A stretch of 64,000 nt of DNA from Microbispora sp. NBC_01189. GTDB lineage: Bacteria; Actinomycetota; Actinomycetes; Streptosporangiales; Streptosporangiaceae. A model generated the notes under the pieces. That model saw nothing but the letters and a program-made list of their open reading frames with translations, was not told the origin of the DNA and did no database searches. Positions 1-8,570 of this stretch are shown here, piece by piece (position 1 is the stretch's first letter; each line of letters begins with the position of its first letter). Location of the stretch: positions 6,133,501-6,197,500 of the forward strand of contig NZ_CP108581.1 in NCBI RefSeq assembly GCF_036010665.1, written 5' to 3'. The translations under genes were made by a program, and so were the position numbers.

Positions 1-210
1 GTGAGCATGCCGGACTCTTCCGAGGTGATCACAACGAAGGGCAGCGACCGTTACCACGCCAGCGAGGAATGCCCCATGTGGCTGGCGGGCCGGCTCGGCA
101 GCGAGAGCCAGGGGAACCGCTTGCACAACGTCCTTCGAATGTCCGCAGCGGAAGCCCGAGCCGACGGCTGGACGCCCTGCCCCGGCTGCATCGGCAGCGG
201 ACAGGTGTGA
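1..210 (+). CDS. Small protein with His/Cys zinc-type motif
   Basis: This 69-residue frame opens at the first base of the window with GTG, so the true start may lie upstream. The protein has the layout of a small metal-binding module: YHASEEC near residue 18, then an EARADGW segment, then CPGC near the C-terminus. The H-x4-C ... GW-x-PC-x2-C pattern recurs in small actinobacterial proteins and at the ends of larger ones, where it is presumed to bind one zinc. No catalytic domain is visible. It is followed by about 165 nt of non-coding sequence. Function is unknown. Confidence 0.5.
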   Translation: MSMPDSSEVITTKGSDRYHASEECPMWLAGRLGSESQGNRLHNVLRMSAAEARADGWTPCPGCIGSGQV

Positions 211-376
211 ATTTCCGATCCCAGTCCGGAAGGCGGTGCCCCAGTGGTGGCGCCGCCTGCGGGTGATGGCAATACTTTTCTCACATGCGGATGCTTTCCA
301 GTCTGCTTGCTGAGTCTCCGCCATTCCTGCTTGTCTGTGTTCCCGTGTTGTGCGACACTCGGGGCAGCCTGCATGA

Positions 377-664
377 ATGGATGGGGGGAGTGCCGTGCCT
401 CGTCCCTGGGAAGCCGACACCACGGCCGAACTTCGGAGACGTCTCGGGAAATCCGCGCTCGAATTGGGCAACACAACCGGAAGCCCGTCATGCCCGGACA
501 TCTGGGAGCTGTCGAACGGGGATATCGCCGTAATCGGCCGTGACCTTACCCATGCCTATGCTGACCGCCTTCCCTCAGATGTGAGCGTTGGCGAAGATGA
601 ACGGCTCGTAGTCATCCCCCGCAATATGATCATCGCCGCCAAGTCGGACTTTCCAGATGCTTGA
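377..664 (+). CDS. Small actinobacterial hypothetical paired with DUF6879
   Basis: A protein of about 95 residues. The C-terminal half carries the most family-like text (CPDIWEL, GDIAVIGRDL, ERLVVIPRNM). Small proteins of this type occur directly before DUF6879 genes in streptomycetes and relatives, often near XRE regulators. The ATG at 377 gives the longest frame. A GTG at 395 follows a GGGGGGAG stretch and would give a protein starting MPRPWEAD, so either start is possible. Its stop overlaps the start of the next gene by 8 nt, so the two are translationally coupled. Biochemical role unknown. Confidence 0.6.
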   Translation: MDGGSAVPRPWEADTTAELRRRLGKSALELGNTTGSPSCPDIWELSNGDIAVIGRDLTHAYADRLPSDVSVGEDERLVVIPRNMIIAAKSDFPDA

Positions 665-1277
665 GGATGTAGTTAAGGCACGTTCTACTGCCCTGACCTC
701 CGAGCAGTACCTGTCCGACTTCTGGCCATACTTTCAGAAGTTGCAGGATGTCTTCTGGAAGCTGGAGACTTATCAGAATTTCCGGGAGCCGGATGACGCC
801 AGTTGGCGGGCACTCGACGCCGGAAACTGGAAGGAAGCCATACGTCTCATCGACGAACGTCGCGACGAGATCCAGGAACCCGTCCGGCAACTCCGTGATT
901 TCTCGATGCGACGAGTGCGTATCGTTGAAAAGCCCTTCACTCCGTATGTCCAATGGGAGCTGTACTACATTCGGCTCCGGGCTCAGGCGGATGAGGATAT
1001 TCGCGTTCTCGAATCCGACGTCCTGCCGAAGTCTGGATTCTCCTATCGGTTGCCCGAGCTGGTGATACTGGACTCGGCGGTGATGTATGAAGTCCTCTAT
1101 TCGGCAGACGGAACACTCACAGGAGCACGGAAGATCGTGGACAGGTCACTGATCGACTCCTGCCGACGGGACGTGGAGAGACTGTTCGACATGGGGCGCG
1201 ACCTGCTTCCGTACGTGAACGAGGAACGTGCGGCGCTGCCTCCACCTCTCCAGCAGTCCGATAGTCCCATCACCTGA
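657..1277 (+). CDS. DUF6879 family protein
   Basis: A 206-residue protein resembling DUF6879. It has an N-terminal YQNFREPDDASW segment, a central RRVRIVEKPFTPYVQWEL block and an AQADEDIRVLE block, in the order usual for this family and close to its usual length. No transmembrane segment or signal peptide is seen. Members are typical of actinomycetes and usually sit beside small partner proteins and helix-turn-helix regulators, as here. The ATG lies inside the end of the preceding gene (8-nt overlap). The function is unestablished. Family membership is from recall and moderately sure. Confidence 0.65.
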   Translation: MLEDVVKARSTALTSEQYLSDFWPYFQKLQDVFWKLETYQNFREPDDASWRALDAGNWKEAIRLIDERRDEIQEPVRQLRDFSMRRVRIVEKPFTPYVQWELYYIRLRAQADEDIRVLESDVLPKSGFSYRLPELVILDSAVMYEVLYSADGTLTGARKIVDRSLIDSCRRDVERLFDMGRDLLPYVNEERAALPPPLQQSDSPIT

Positions 1278-1550
1278 GCCATTGAGTCCGCGACGCCCCA
1301 TTCCCCGTGTGGCCCCCTGGCCGTGCTGGGCGCCGTGCTCGCCATCGAGCTCATGCGCAAGGTGGCAGCGGCCGTCGCCAAACAGCGGCGCGCTTGAAGT
1401 CGCCTTTCTCAACGGTCCTATGAGTAGCGGCGCCTTCCTCGTCGAGACCGGGCCGGGATTGTTCTCCCAGCCACGCTCATAGCGTGGCCGGTGGGCCACG
1501 CGTTCATGCCCGCGTTGAACGTCGTCCTACAGGGTGGTTAGCTTGCGCCC

Positions 1551-2081
1551 ATGTCAGATCTGGGACATGTGGCTTGGCCACCTGAGCTGATCCGGACCGA
1601 GCGGCTCGTGCTCCGTGGGGCCGAGGCGCGGGACCGTACGACGTTCATCGAGCTGCTTGCCTCGCCAGAGGTGCACACCTACCTCGGCGGTCCCCGCCCG
1701 CGTGACGAGCTTGAGCGTGAGATGCCCGAGGTCCCCGAGCGATGGCCCGGGAGTTTCGTCGTCGAACTCGACGGGGCGGTGATCGGGCAGATTCTGCTCA
1801 GGAGAGCAGTCGGGCACCGTCGCCCGGCTGCTGTGGGGAAGGCCGACCTCGGTTACCTGTTCCTGCCGAAGGTCTGGGGGCAAGGGTACGCCGCCGAGGC
1901 GTGCGCGGCGGCTCTCGACTGGTTCGACGGCGTCCTTCCCGGCGAGCCGGTGGTGCTCACCACCCAGAGCGCCAACGTCGCCTCGATGCGCCTCGCGGCA
2001 AAGCTGGGGTTCACCGAGGTCGAGCGGTTCCAGGCCTGGGACGCCGAGCAGTGGCTCGGCCTGCGGCCCCCGGCCATGTGA
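1551..2081 (+). CDS. GNAT family N-acetyltransferase
   Basis: A 176-residue GNAT acetyltransferase of the RimJ/RimL type, which moves an acetyl group from acetyl-CoA to an amine. The N-terminal IRTERLVLRGAEARD strand-helix opening is typical. The acetyl-CoA-binding segment appears as LGYLFLPKVWGQGYAAEA (about residues 101-118), where Q/G-x-G-Y/A is the pyrophosphate loop. A late NVASMRLAAKLGFTEVERF segment is the usual C-terminal motif. No neighbour reveals the substrate. It appears monocistronic, with 273 nt upstream that hold no gene I can support. Confidence 0.85.
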   Translation: MSDLGHVAWPPELIRTERLVLRGAEARDRTTFIELLASPEVHTYLGGPRPRDELEREMPEVPERWPGSFVVELDGAVIGQILLRRAVGHRRPAAVGKADLGYLFLPKVWGQGYAAEACAAALDWFDGVLPGEPVVLTTQSANVASMRLAAKLGFTEVERFQAWDAEQWLGLRPPAM

Positions 2082-2197
2082 CGGGGCTACGCGATTCTGG
2101 CTCCGACGCTTCCCTTGATGCTGTCGGTGATGTTCACGATGGTGGCAGCGACGGATGGGACATCAATGTGCGTGACGTCCTCTCAGGGCCTGGAGAG

Positions 2198-3124
2198 TCA
2201 TCCGGCTGACTGTTCGGGCTCGTCGGCAAACAGGTCGGCGGCGCAGGTGGCGGTGGCGGCGCGTCGTGTCCATTCGTCGAGCCTGTCCAGATCCGTGCAG
2301 CTGGTGATCCGGGTGCGGTCGGCGTCGGAGACGGGAATGCCCCGTACCTGCAGGAAGGTCAGTACCGCCCTCGCCTCGCCCCTCGCCTCGCCCCTCGCAC
2401 AGCCTTCTTGAAGACCCTCAGTACGGCCGGTCTCCAGGCCTTTGCCGTAGTGCTTGCGGGCGAAGGGGCTGTAGACCGGCCAGGCGGTTGATTCCATGAG
2501 CTTCTCCATGATGTGTCGGGCAGCCAGTGAGGCCATGCGGTATGCGTACTCATAGTATTGCGGAGCGTGTTCGTCGGGGAGGTGTTGCAGCGCGGCCATG
2601 AACGCCTCCACCACCGGAACGTGGTCTCCGTGGGTCATCACCGACAGCGCGGCCATCTCCGGATGCGTCGCCGCCTCGGCCGGGTCCGTGACAGGTGGGA
2701 TATGTTCAGGACCGATTACCTGGCAGGTGAGGGTGGTGCCGGGCAGCTTGGTGGTGATCGGCTCGGCCGCCCAGGCGGCGGTGGCGGCGTTGGGGCAGAT
2801 CATCAGCATGGTGACCGTGCAGTCCAGTTGTAGCCACAGCGCTGCGACGTACCGCGGCAGCTGTCGCCGCTTTTCCTCCTCCTTCGTGCGCTGGATCTCC
2901 ACGATGATGGCGTGGGCGGGGGAGCGCAGGGGCCCGACAACGATCACCGTGTCGGGACGCAGGTCCAGGGACGGGCGGTCGTTGAGCTCGTTGCCCACCA
3001 GTTGGACTGGCAGCCCGTCGGGCATGTCCACACCCAACCGGTCGCGCAGCATCTCCACCGCGAGTCGCGGCCGGTTCTGGAACATCAAGTTCAGTGTGTC
3101 GTGCAGGGGGGGATGACACGACAC
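2198..3124 (-). CDS. PD-(D/E)XK (Rpn-like) nuclease-family protein
   Basis: A 308-residue protein starting with GTG. The N-terminal 130 residues fit an actinobacterial PD-(D/E)XK fold: HDTLNLMFQNRPRLAVEML, then DLRPDTVIVV, then HAIIVEIQRTKEEEKRRQLPRYVAALW. The E-x-Q version of the catalytic strand is usual in Rpn/PD-(D/E)XK transposase-like families. The C-terminal part has an EARGEARGEAR repeat, as in Rpn proteins, followed by a short helical tail. DNA cleavage is inferred from the fold only. It converges with the GNAT gene (116-nt gap) and diverges from the membrane unit starting at 3419. Confidence 0.65.
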   Translation of the reverse strand: MSCHPPLHDTLNLMFQNRPRLAVEMLRDRLGVDMPDGLPVQLVGNELNDRPSLDLRPDTVIVVGPLRSPAHAIIVEIQRTKEEEKRRQLPRYVAALWLQLDCTVTMLMICPNAATAAWAAEPITTKLPGTTLTCQVIGPEHIPPVTDPAEAATHPEMAALSVMTHGDHVPVVEAFMAALQHLPDEHAPQYYEYAYRMASLAARHIMEKLMESTAWPVYSPFARKHYGKGLETGRTEGLQEGCARGEARGEARAVLTFLQVRGIPVSDADRTRITSCTDLDRLDEWTRRAATATCAADLFADEPEQSAG

Positions 3125-3323
3125 CCAACGCTACAACACGCCCACTTAGAGTGATGGCATGATCCTCGGAAGGTCGCACGCCGGCCGATCTCCGGCACGG
3201 GACTACCTGGACAGAGGACTGAGCGAGGTAGCACAACCTTGGCAGGGCAATGTTGCCAGTCGCACAGTCAGACCCTCGTCTGCAACGAACCATCGGGTGG
3301 TTTTGAGGCTCTGAAGCCGAGTC

Positions 3324-3384
3324 GCTGTAGAAGGTCTGCAAGTCCCGTCGCCATTTCGCTACAAAATTGCTATAGAAGACCTGC
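3324..3384 (+). repeat. Pair of 16-bp imperfect direct repeats
   Basis: GCTGTAGAAGGTCTGC (3324-3339) and GCTATAGAAGACCTGC (3369-3384) match at 13 of 16 positions and are spaced 45 bp apart. They lie in the divergent gap before the GAF/DUF4407 unit and could be binding sites for a regulator of that unit. No protein partner is identified. Confidence 0.4.
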
Positions 3385-3418
3385 CGCGAACACCCGGTAG
3401 ATCAGGCACACTAGCCTC

Positions 3419-4177
3419 GTGCTCCAGTTGAGATGGCTTTGGCAGGCCTTGATTATCGCCTTCCCGGCCGCACCCGTGACACTTGCGCAACTTAACTTAC
3501 CTCAAGGATATTGGGCAGATAAAAACGCAATTCTTTATATAAGTGTGATATTACTTGTCCTGGGGGTGAGCTCATCCATCATTAGTGAGATCGCGGCAAG
3601 CCTGCAGGCGCCCGCAGTACGGCGATTTAATGATGAACTTTACAAGGTTTTGCTAGCTACATTGATCTCGGTCACTCTAAAAACTGAGTCCGATATGTTC
3701 AAAGTTGGCGTTCATGCTTTTCGGATAAGTAAAGGCCCCTTCCGGCGCCGTTTGATCAACATCGGTAGCGCCAGGCTTGGAAGTGAGCCAAAGATGGTGG
3801 ATCCGCGCTGGACACGCGGAAAAGGAGTGGTGGGTAAGGCCTGGCATGAAGGCAACTGTGTGGGGGTCCGTTGGGACCGTGTCTATAAGGAGGCCCAGAA
3901 ACTAGGCCGCGAGGCATGGGAAAACAAGGCTCCTGCGGACCGGTTCGGGCTCAATTGGCAAGAGTTGTGGTTGACCGGCGGTTATCGAATAATAGTGGCA
4001 GCGCCGATAATCGACGCAGCTACCGGGACAATCAGCGGCTGTGTAGCTATTGATTTTCCCGGTGACGCAGCCAAGCTCCTGACCCCAGAAATCCAGCTGA
4101 TTCTACGGGATGTCACCACCAAACTCCAGGAGATTCCGCGACCCCCGCTCGTCTGGACAGGAGCACCAACCCGATGA
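3419..4177 (+). CDS. Membrane-anchored GAF-like sensor protein
   Basis: A 252-residue protein from a GTG start. The N-terminus has two hydrophobic stretches (about residues 6-24 and 35-60), so it is probably membrane anchored with the rest in the cytoplasm. Residues about 100-245 look like a GAF-type ligand domain: a RWTRGKGVVGKAWHEG segment, then GYRIIVAAPIID and TGTISGCVAIDFPGD, the usual order of GAF core strands. No output domain is present. The stop overlaps the next start as ATGA, so it is coupled to the DUF4407 gene and likely acts with it. The DNA is visibly AT-richer than its neighbours. Ligand unknown. Confidence 0.6.
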   Translation: MLQLRWLWQALIIAFPAAPVTLAQLNLPQGYWADKNAILYISVILLVLGVSSSIISEIAASLQAPAVRRFNDELYKVLLATLISVTLKTESDMFKVGVHAFRISKGPFRRRLINIGSARLGSEPKMVDPRWTRGKGVVGKAWHEGNCVGVRWDRVYKEAQKLGREAWENKAPADRFGLNWQELWLTGGYRIIVAAPIIDAATGTISGCVAIDFPGDAAKLLTPEIQLILRDVTTKLQEIPRPPLVWTGAPTR

Positions 4178-5499
4178 ATGAAGAATTTACAGAACGCGCC
4201 AAGCCGCTACCACAGACCTCGGTATCCCTCGAGTTCATTGATATTCTCGAGATGCTGGGCTCTAGTGATCGCAGACGGGAAGACAGCCTTTCTCGCTCCC
4301 TTTTGTCGACTTGGATAAGCTCCAGGATGCGAGGCGCAACTGATGGTGGCCACGTCGAAAGCGCGGAGCCGACTGTCAAGGCAACACCCCTGCCTATCAA
4401 AAAAACGAGAAGTGTCTTCTTGTGGCTCGGTGGAGTTGATCCTGAAATTGTTCGATATCTGCCGATGCTTCGACTGCGATATCAGGCGATCGGAACAGCA
4501 GTGCTCGTGTCTGGAGTGATATCGGGTAGCTCGTTATGGTACAGCCTTACCTATCTACTGAATTCATCACGGGTGGTTGGCGTCATTACGGGGGTCGCGA
4601 TAGCCCTCTTTGATATATTCTTGACTCGGCTGTTACTTGTCGCGGAGGCTAATCAACGGTCGTTCGGACTGCGACTGCTCCATGCTGCGCCCAGGGTGGC
4701 TATTTCTTTCGCGATCGCGTTTGTGGTCTCGACGCCACTGCTTATGCAGATGTTCTCATTCGAAGTAGATTCGGCGCTGAAACAGTCCCGGTCCACCCGA
4801 ATCGCTGCTTTCTCTGCGATGCAGGAGCGCAACCCTATGCTGGTGGAACTAGAGACCAGTATCCTCAAGACTCAGAAGCAAATCAGCGAAAACATCGCAT
4901 GCTCGTTTCGGACGTTCGGTGGCACTTCCTCAACGAAGGCTGTCGCGGGCCGCGCAGACCCATGTGAGGCCAACTCCCGACAAACTCCAGATAGAGGGGG
5001 CGGCTTTGCTGAAAACCAAAAGGCGCTTCTTGACCTCACGGCCCAGATTTCGGATATGCGCATACGACAGCAATCCGAACTCGAAACTTATGCTAGACAG
5101 GTAAATGGACCTGCCGGCCTTCTGGAGCGTATCGATGCGTTGACGGCCTTTCGTAGTGATAGCACAACGGCCCGCAACATTTTCTTCGCTCTTCTCTGTG
5201 TCATTGCTTTACTTGAAAGTCTCCCTGTGGTTATCGGGCTGCTCTCCCCTCGGACAGCTTATGATCTCCTTCTTTATGCCGAGGAGCGTGTGGCGACGCT
5301 CAAGCGGGAAGCGGAAATTGCTGCCCGGCTGGAAATATCCGAGCAAGTATTGGGCTCCAGGGCAGATCGAATCGATCTCGAGTCCGTTGATGCCATTGTC
5401 CGAGTGGCCGTCGATTCTTCGGTACAGGCGGCCCAGAGCGAGATTCGCAGCGAAATCATCGACTTCGCTGCTGAGAGAGAAAAACGTAGGGTTGCGTGA
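4174..5499 (+). CDS. DUF4407 four-helix membrane protein
   Basis: A 441-residue protein with the DUF4407 hallmark FLWLGGVDPEIVR (about residues 82-94) just before the first membrane helix. Four hydrophobic segments are seen: about 105-128, 134-155, 173-192 and 337-357. A long, charged, helix-prone loop joins the third and fourth, and a helical cytoplasmic tail follows. An unusual N-terminal extension of about 80 residues precedes the family core. The start overlaps the stop of the GAF-like gene by 4 nt. The pair is AT-richer than its surroundings, suggesting transfer as a unit. DUF4407 has no established biochemistry; sensing or membrane-stress signalling is only a guess. Confidence 0.7.
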   Translation: MNEEFTERAKPLPQTSVSLEFIDILEMLGSSDRRREDSLSRSLLSTWISSRMRGATDGGHVESAEPTVKATPLPIKKTRSVFLWLGGVDPEIVRYLPMLRLRYQAIGTAVLVSGVISGSSLWYSLTYLLNSSRVVGVITGVAIALFDIFLTRLLLVAEANQRSFGLRLLHAAPRVAISFAIAFVVSTPLLMQMFSFEVDSALKQSRSTRIAAFSAMQERNPMLVELETSILKTQKQISENIACSFRTFGGTSSTKAVAGRADPCEANSRQTPDRGGGFAENQKALLDLTAQISDMRIRQQSELETYARQVNGPAGLLERIDALTAFRSDSTTARNIFFALLCVIALLESLPVVIGLLSPRTAYDLLLYAEERVATLKREAEIAARLEISEQVLGSRADRIDLESVDAIVRVAVDSSVQAAQSEIRSEIIDFAAEREKRRVA

Positions 5500-5775
5500 C
5501 CTAAAGATTTTCGTCGTCTTGTGGGTTGTGGGATCTGTGCTGGCAAATTAGCCTTGCTAAATGTCGGCTCAACTTCATCAATCGCTGATGTTGCTGTCGG
5601 ATAAGTCGAAATTTGTCCAACAGGTCACAGTTAAACTGGGTAACGGCAGAACTTGCCGGTTCCTTACCCGTACCCCTTCTGATACCGTCGTGCCGCTGCG
5701 CGAAGATTCGTCCATCGTCTTGCAAGAACGGGCGCGGCCACCACCGATGCCCACGGCTGCGGCCTCAACGAATTG

Positions 5776-6516
5776 TCATCTGCCTTGACGGCGAGTTGCG
5801 AGCGCCGGGATAGCGGCGATCATCTCCTGGGGCAGGCTGTCCCAATAGAGACCACGTGGTCTGCGGGCGGGCCCGCACTCGATGATGTTGTCAGGCGTCA
5901 CGATGAGATCGACCCGGAAGTCATGTTCAGCTTCGGGGAGCTCTCCGGGGACGATCTGCAGAGCGTGCACTGTCGTCACGATGGTCGTATCTGGGCCGAT
6001 CAGTCCGGCCTCCTGGAGGAGCGCTACCTCGATGTCGGAGTAGCCGGCGCCTTTACCAAGTCGTACGCCTTGGCGGTTCACGGCGACGCTGCCGCACACG
6101 ATCAGATCGACCGGCTGCATCTCCTCTACGTCGACTCTGCGGGCCACGGTCGCGACGACTTTGCTGGACGCAGCATCGGCAGCGGGCACGGTCAGAGTCG
6201 CTGGGTCGAGGAGGTAGAACGGCTGCGCTTCGGCCAGCTTCGGCACGGCCATGTAGACGATCTTGCCTTCGGTCAGCGCCCGCGCCCGTACGGGAAGCTG
6301 CGCCTTGTCCGGGACGGCTTTGACGATCGCCGCCTGCCGCCAGACCGATAGTTCCGCGAGTAGATCGGCGGCGGCCTCGGCTCCGGCGAATGTCGGGATG
6401 CGGCCATGGACGCCTGGCGGAACAGCTCGCTCCTGTTCCAGTAGCGCCCACACCCGTTCTCGAACCGCTTGCTTGGCTTGGCCCTTCTCCGCCTGATTCC
6501 GGCTCTTCATCGGCAC
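5776..6516 (-). CDS. 5-formyltetrahydrofolate cyclo-ligase family protein
   Basis: A 246-residue member of the 5-formyl-THF cyclo-ligase/MTHFS-like family. The diagnostic block VAVNRQGVRLGKGAGYSDIE (about residues 144-163) is the GKGxGYxD region that binds the nucleotide phosphates and folate. A later TVHALQIVPGELPEAEHD segment also fits. Classical enzymes use ATP to convert 5-formyl-THF to methenyl-THF. This longer actinobacterial branch may act on another substrate. Its start overlaps the end of the upstream XRE-TPR gene by 10 nt, so the two form an operon. 276 nt beyond its stop contain no gene I can support. Confidence 0.75.
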   Translation of the reverse strand: MPMKSRNQAEKGQAKQAVRERVWALLEQERAVPPGVHGRIPTFAGAEAAADLLAELSVWRQAAIVKAVPDKAQLPVRARALTEGKIVYMAVPKLAEAQPFYLLDPATLTVPAADAASSKVVATVARRVDVEEMQPVDLIVCGSVAVNRQGVRLGKGAGYSDIEVALLQEAGLIGPDTTIVTTVHALQIVPGELPEAEHDFRVDLIVTPDNIIECGPARRPRGLYWDSLPQEMIAAIPALATRRQGR

Positions 6517-7748
6517 CGCTCGATAACTTCTCGCACTTGGGGCACGTCTCGGTATGGCGCAAGCCGGTCGAGAACGACACGATGACGGCGCGTGGTTCGG
6601 TCACTGGCGAGGTCCTTCGACAGGTCGAACATCCGCCATGCCGTACGGGCGGCCTCCTCCGGTTCATTGGCGTCAGCGAGCGCGACGGCGAGCCAAGAGA
6701 GATACAGGGCGAGCTCGCGGGCGTGGGTGGCGTCGTAACGGTGTAGCACGTCGGTAAGCAGCGGTACCGCGCGAAGTGGTCGCCGTAGTTCCGTGTAGGC
6801 GCGCGCCTCCATGATCTGTAGTTCGTGCGCGTTCACCCAGTACAGGTAGGCGGGCTCATCCTCGTCACTGTGATCTTCCAGGGCCGCGCTGGCCTCGCTC
6901 AGCGCTCGCATGGCCGCGTCGGCTTCCCCGACCTGGACATGTGCCCAGGCAACTCGATCCCAGGCGAGGGCGCGTGCCTGTGCCGGCGCATGCGGTCCGG
7001 CCGCATCAACCGCCGCGTGGGCGAGTGTCACCCCCTCATTCGGATCGCCGACGTTCGTGATCTGGTAGGCAAGGGAACCGAGGAGATTCGATTGCAGGGT
7101 GCAGTCTCCGGCCTCCTGCGCGGCCCTTATGCCGAGGCGATAGATTTTCGCTGCCTGCTCGTGGTGTCCTGCATCGCTGGCAATCCACCCGGTGATCTGC
7201 GCGAACTCACCTATCCTGCTGAGCAGTGCGCGTCCCGTGTTCTCGGTGTAGGTGGCTTCGCGGTAGAGCCGTGTCGTGGCGTCGAGTTCGCGGAATGCGG
7301 GCTGCAGAAGGTCGCCGCCTGCCAGCACGTCGTCAGCCAGCCGCAGACGATGAACCGCCGCGGACAGGTCGGCGATCGTGCTCATTCCGATGCGCCGTCC
7401 GGTCCGAGGGAGGCGCGAAGTGAGGGCGCCACTGTCGGGCAGCTTGGCGAGCACATCGTCAAGAGCCGGGCGGGAGGGCGCCTGTGGCATGTCGAACAAC
7501 TCGGCTTCACTGATTTCGAATACGCGGGTGTACAGCAGCCGGTACGGATCGCGCGGTTGGTTGTGGCCGGCTTCGTATGCCTTGATCCGGCGGATGATCG
7601 TTTCCCGGACGGGCAGGCACTTGCGTGTCTCGTCGTCGGCGGCCTCGACGAGGCGGCGGGCCATCTCTTTCTGACTCCACAGTCGGCTGCGCCGCTCGGC
7701 GCGTAGCCGTATGGCCCACGGGGGGAGCTCGGCGTCCATCGCGTGCAC
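6507..7748 (-). CDS. XRE-type regulator with TPR-like C-terminal domain
   Basis: A 413-residue protein. The N-terminal region (about residues 10-85) is a Cro/C1-type helix-turn-helix with SQKEMARRL and RRIKAYEAGHNQPRDPY, the usual recognition-helix and exit motif. The rest is a series of helical pairs rich in Ala/Leu/Tyr that read as degenerate TPRs (for example EQAAKIYRLGIRAAQEAGD). Such proteins are common in streptomycetes as small-molecule or peptide-responsive regulators. It overlaps the cyclo-ligase-like gene, which it may control. Ligand and operator are not visible. Confidence 0.75.
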   Translation of the reverse strand: MHAMDAELPPWAIRLRAERRSRLWSQKEMARRLVEAADDETRKCLPVRETIIRRIKAYEAGHNQPRDPYRLLYTRVFEISEAELFDMPQAPSRPALDDVLAKLPDSGALTSRLPRTGRRIGMSTIADLSAAVHRLRLADDVLAGGDLLQPAFRELDATTRLYREATYTENTGRALLSRIGEFAQITGWIASDAGHHEQAAKIYRLGIRAAQEAGDCTLQSNLLGSLAYQITNVGDPNEGVTLAHAAVDAAGPHAPAQARALAWDRVAWAHVQVGEADAAMRALSEASAALEDHSDEDEPAYLYWVNAHELQIMEARAYTELRRPLRAVPLLTDVLHRYDATHARELALYLSWLAVALADANEPEEAARTAWRMFDLSKDLASDRTTRRHRVVLDRLAPYRDVPQVREVIERCR

Positions 7749-7915
7749 CTTTTCGTCAGACCGGGGCTTCCTGACCGCCCCAAGTGTCCCTCAACTACAT
7801 CTGTGATGAGGGTGTTACAAGCTGTTGTATCTGGAGGTGAAGACGCAGACAAGCCGGGGTCCGCAGGTGCAGGAACACCGTACGGACCCCTTGATCAGGA
7901 TGGTGGTCCTGACCC

Positions 7916-8134
7916 ATGACACAGAGTAGGGGTGTTGCCGCCGGGCGTCCGGTGTTCGCGGGGTGGCGGATCATGCGGAGCGACGCGGGGCGGTTGTGGG
8001 CGACGCGGGAGCGGCCGTTCCCCTCGGCGGTGGAGGAGGCGGGCGCGCACCGGACGGTCGACGGTGATGACCTGGTGGCGTTGTGCCAGGCGATCGCCGT
8101 GCAGGAGGGCATCGCCGAAGGGGCGGCCTGGTGA
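7916..8134 (+). CDS. Small conserved actinobacterial protein
   Basis: A 72-residue protein with a typical streptomycete small-protein pattern: GWRIMRSDAGRLWATRERPF followed by EEAGAHRTVDGDDLVALCQAI. These peptides usually occur near XRE-family regulators, as here, where it diverges from the XRE-TPR gene. The reading frame ends in GTGA, overlapping the next gene by 4 nt. No function is known. Confidence 0.6.
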   Translation: MTQSRGVAAGRPVFAGWRIMRSDAGRLWATRERPFPSAVEEAGAHRTVDGDDLVALCQAIAVQEGIAEGAAW

Positions 8135-8466
8135 CCGCGCCCGCCGTGGTGCCCGACGCCGCCACCGATGAGGACGACGAGGAGGAGGACTGTCCGGGTG
8201 TGTCCCCGCATCCGGCCGTGCCGCGTCCCGGGTGGACGAGGCTGTGGTGGATCGAGGAGAGTCTCGGGCGTGGCCGGGTCGTCGCCCACACCTGCGCCTG
8301 TCAGATGACCTCTTATGAGTTGGTCTGCTGCGGCGGGGTCTACCGGTTCTGCCGCCGGGCCCTGGCCCGCCGCGACGTGCCGCCGGTGTCCTGGACGGCT
8401 CGGCGGTGGCGGCGCGAGGAGGCCCACGAGTGGTGGCGCCGCCTGCTGGCCGGTCAGGCCCGATGA
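8131..8466 (+). CDS. Small Cys/Trp-rich hypothetical protein
   Basis: A 111-residue protein from the GTG at 8131, which overlaps the preceding stop; a longer frame runs back to 8083 but ignores this coupling. The N-terminus is acidic (DEDDEEEDC). The centre has THTCACQMTSYELVCCGGVYRF-like spacing of cysteines (CAC and CC), suggesting metal binding, and the C-terminus is rich in Arg and Trp. The gene ends 43 nt before a strong hairpin. Function unknown. Confidence 0.5.
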   Translation: MTAPAVVPDAATDEDDEEEDCPGVSPHPAVPRPGWTRLWWIEESLGRGRVVAHTCACQMTSYELVCCGGVYRFCRRALARRDVPPVSWTARRWRREEAHEWWRRLLAGQAR

Positions 8467-8508
8467 AGCTCCCCGCCGGTCACGCTCTGGCCGTGGCCGG
8501 CGGGGCCA

Positions 8509-8555
8509 GGGCGGCCTGCCGTACGCCTGAGGGGGCTCTCCACGGCAGGCCGCCC
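8509..8555. terminator. Strong bidirectional hairpin between convergent genes
   Basis: GGGCGGCCTGCCGT (8509-8522) pairs perfectly with ACGGCAGGCCGCCC (8542-8555), a 14-bp stem with a 19-nt loop. It sits between the stops of two converging genes (8466 and 8571), where it can end transcription from both sides. Confidence 0.75.
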
Positions 8556-8570
8556 GCTGCACGACTCCGT

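Noticed and set aside
1228-1482. Plus-strand frame between the DUF6879 and GNAT genes
   Set aside because: Pro/Ser/Arg-rich with no motif or ribosome site; looks like intergenic GC-rich sequence.
5501-5775. Possible small genes downstream of the DUF4407 gene
   Set aside because: Short frames on both strands have no ribosome site or conserved pattern; the stretch looks like an AT-richer non-coding tail of the transferred unit.
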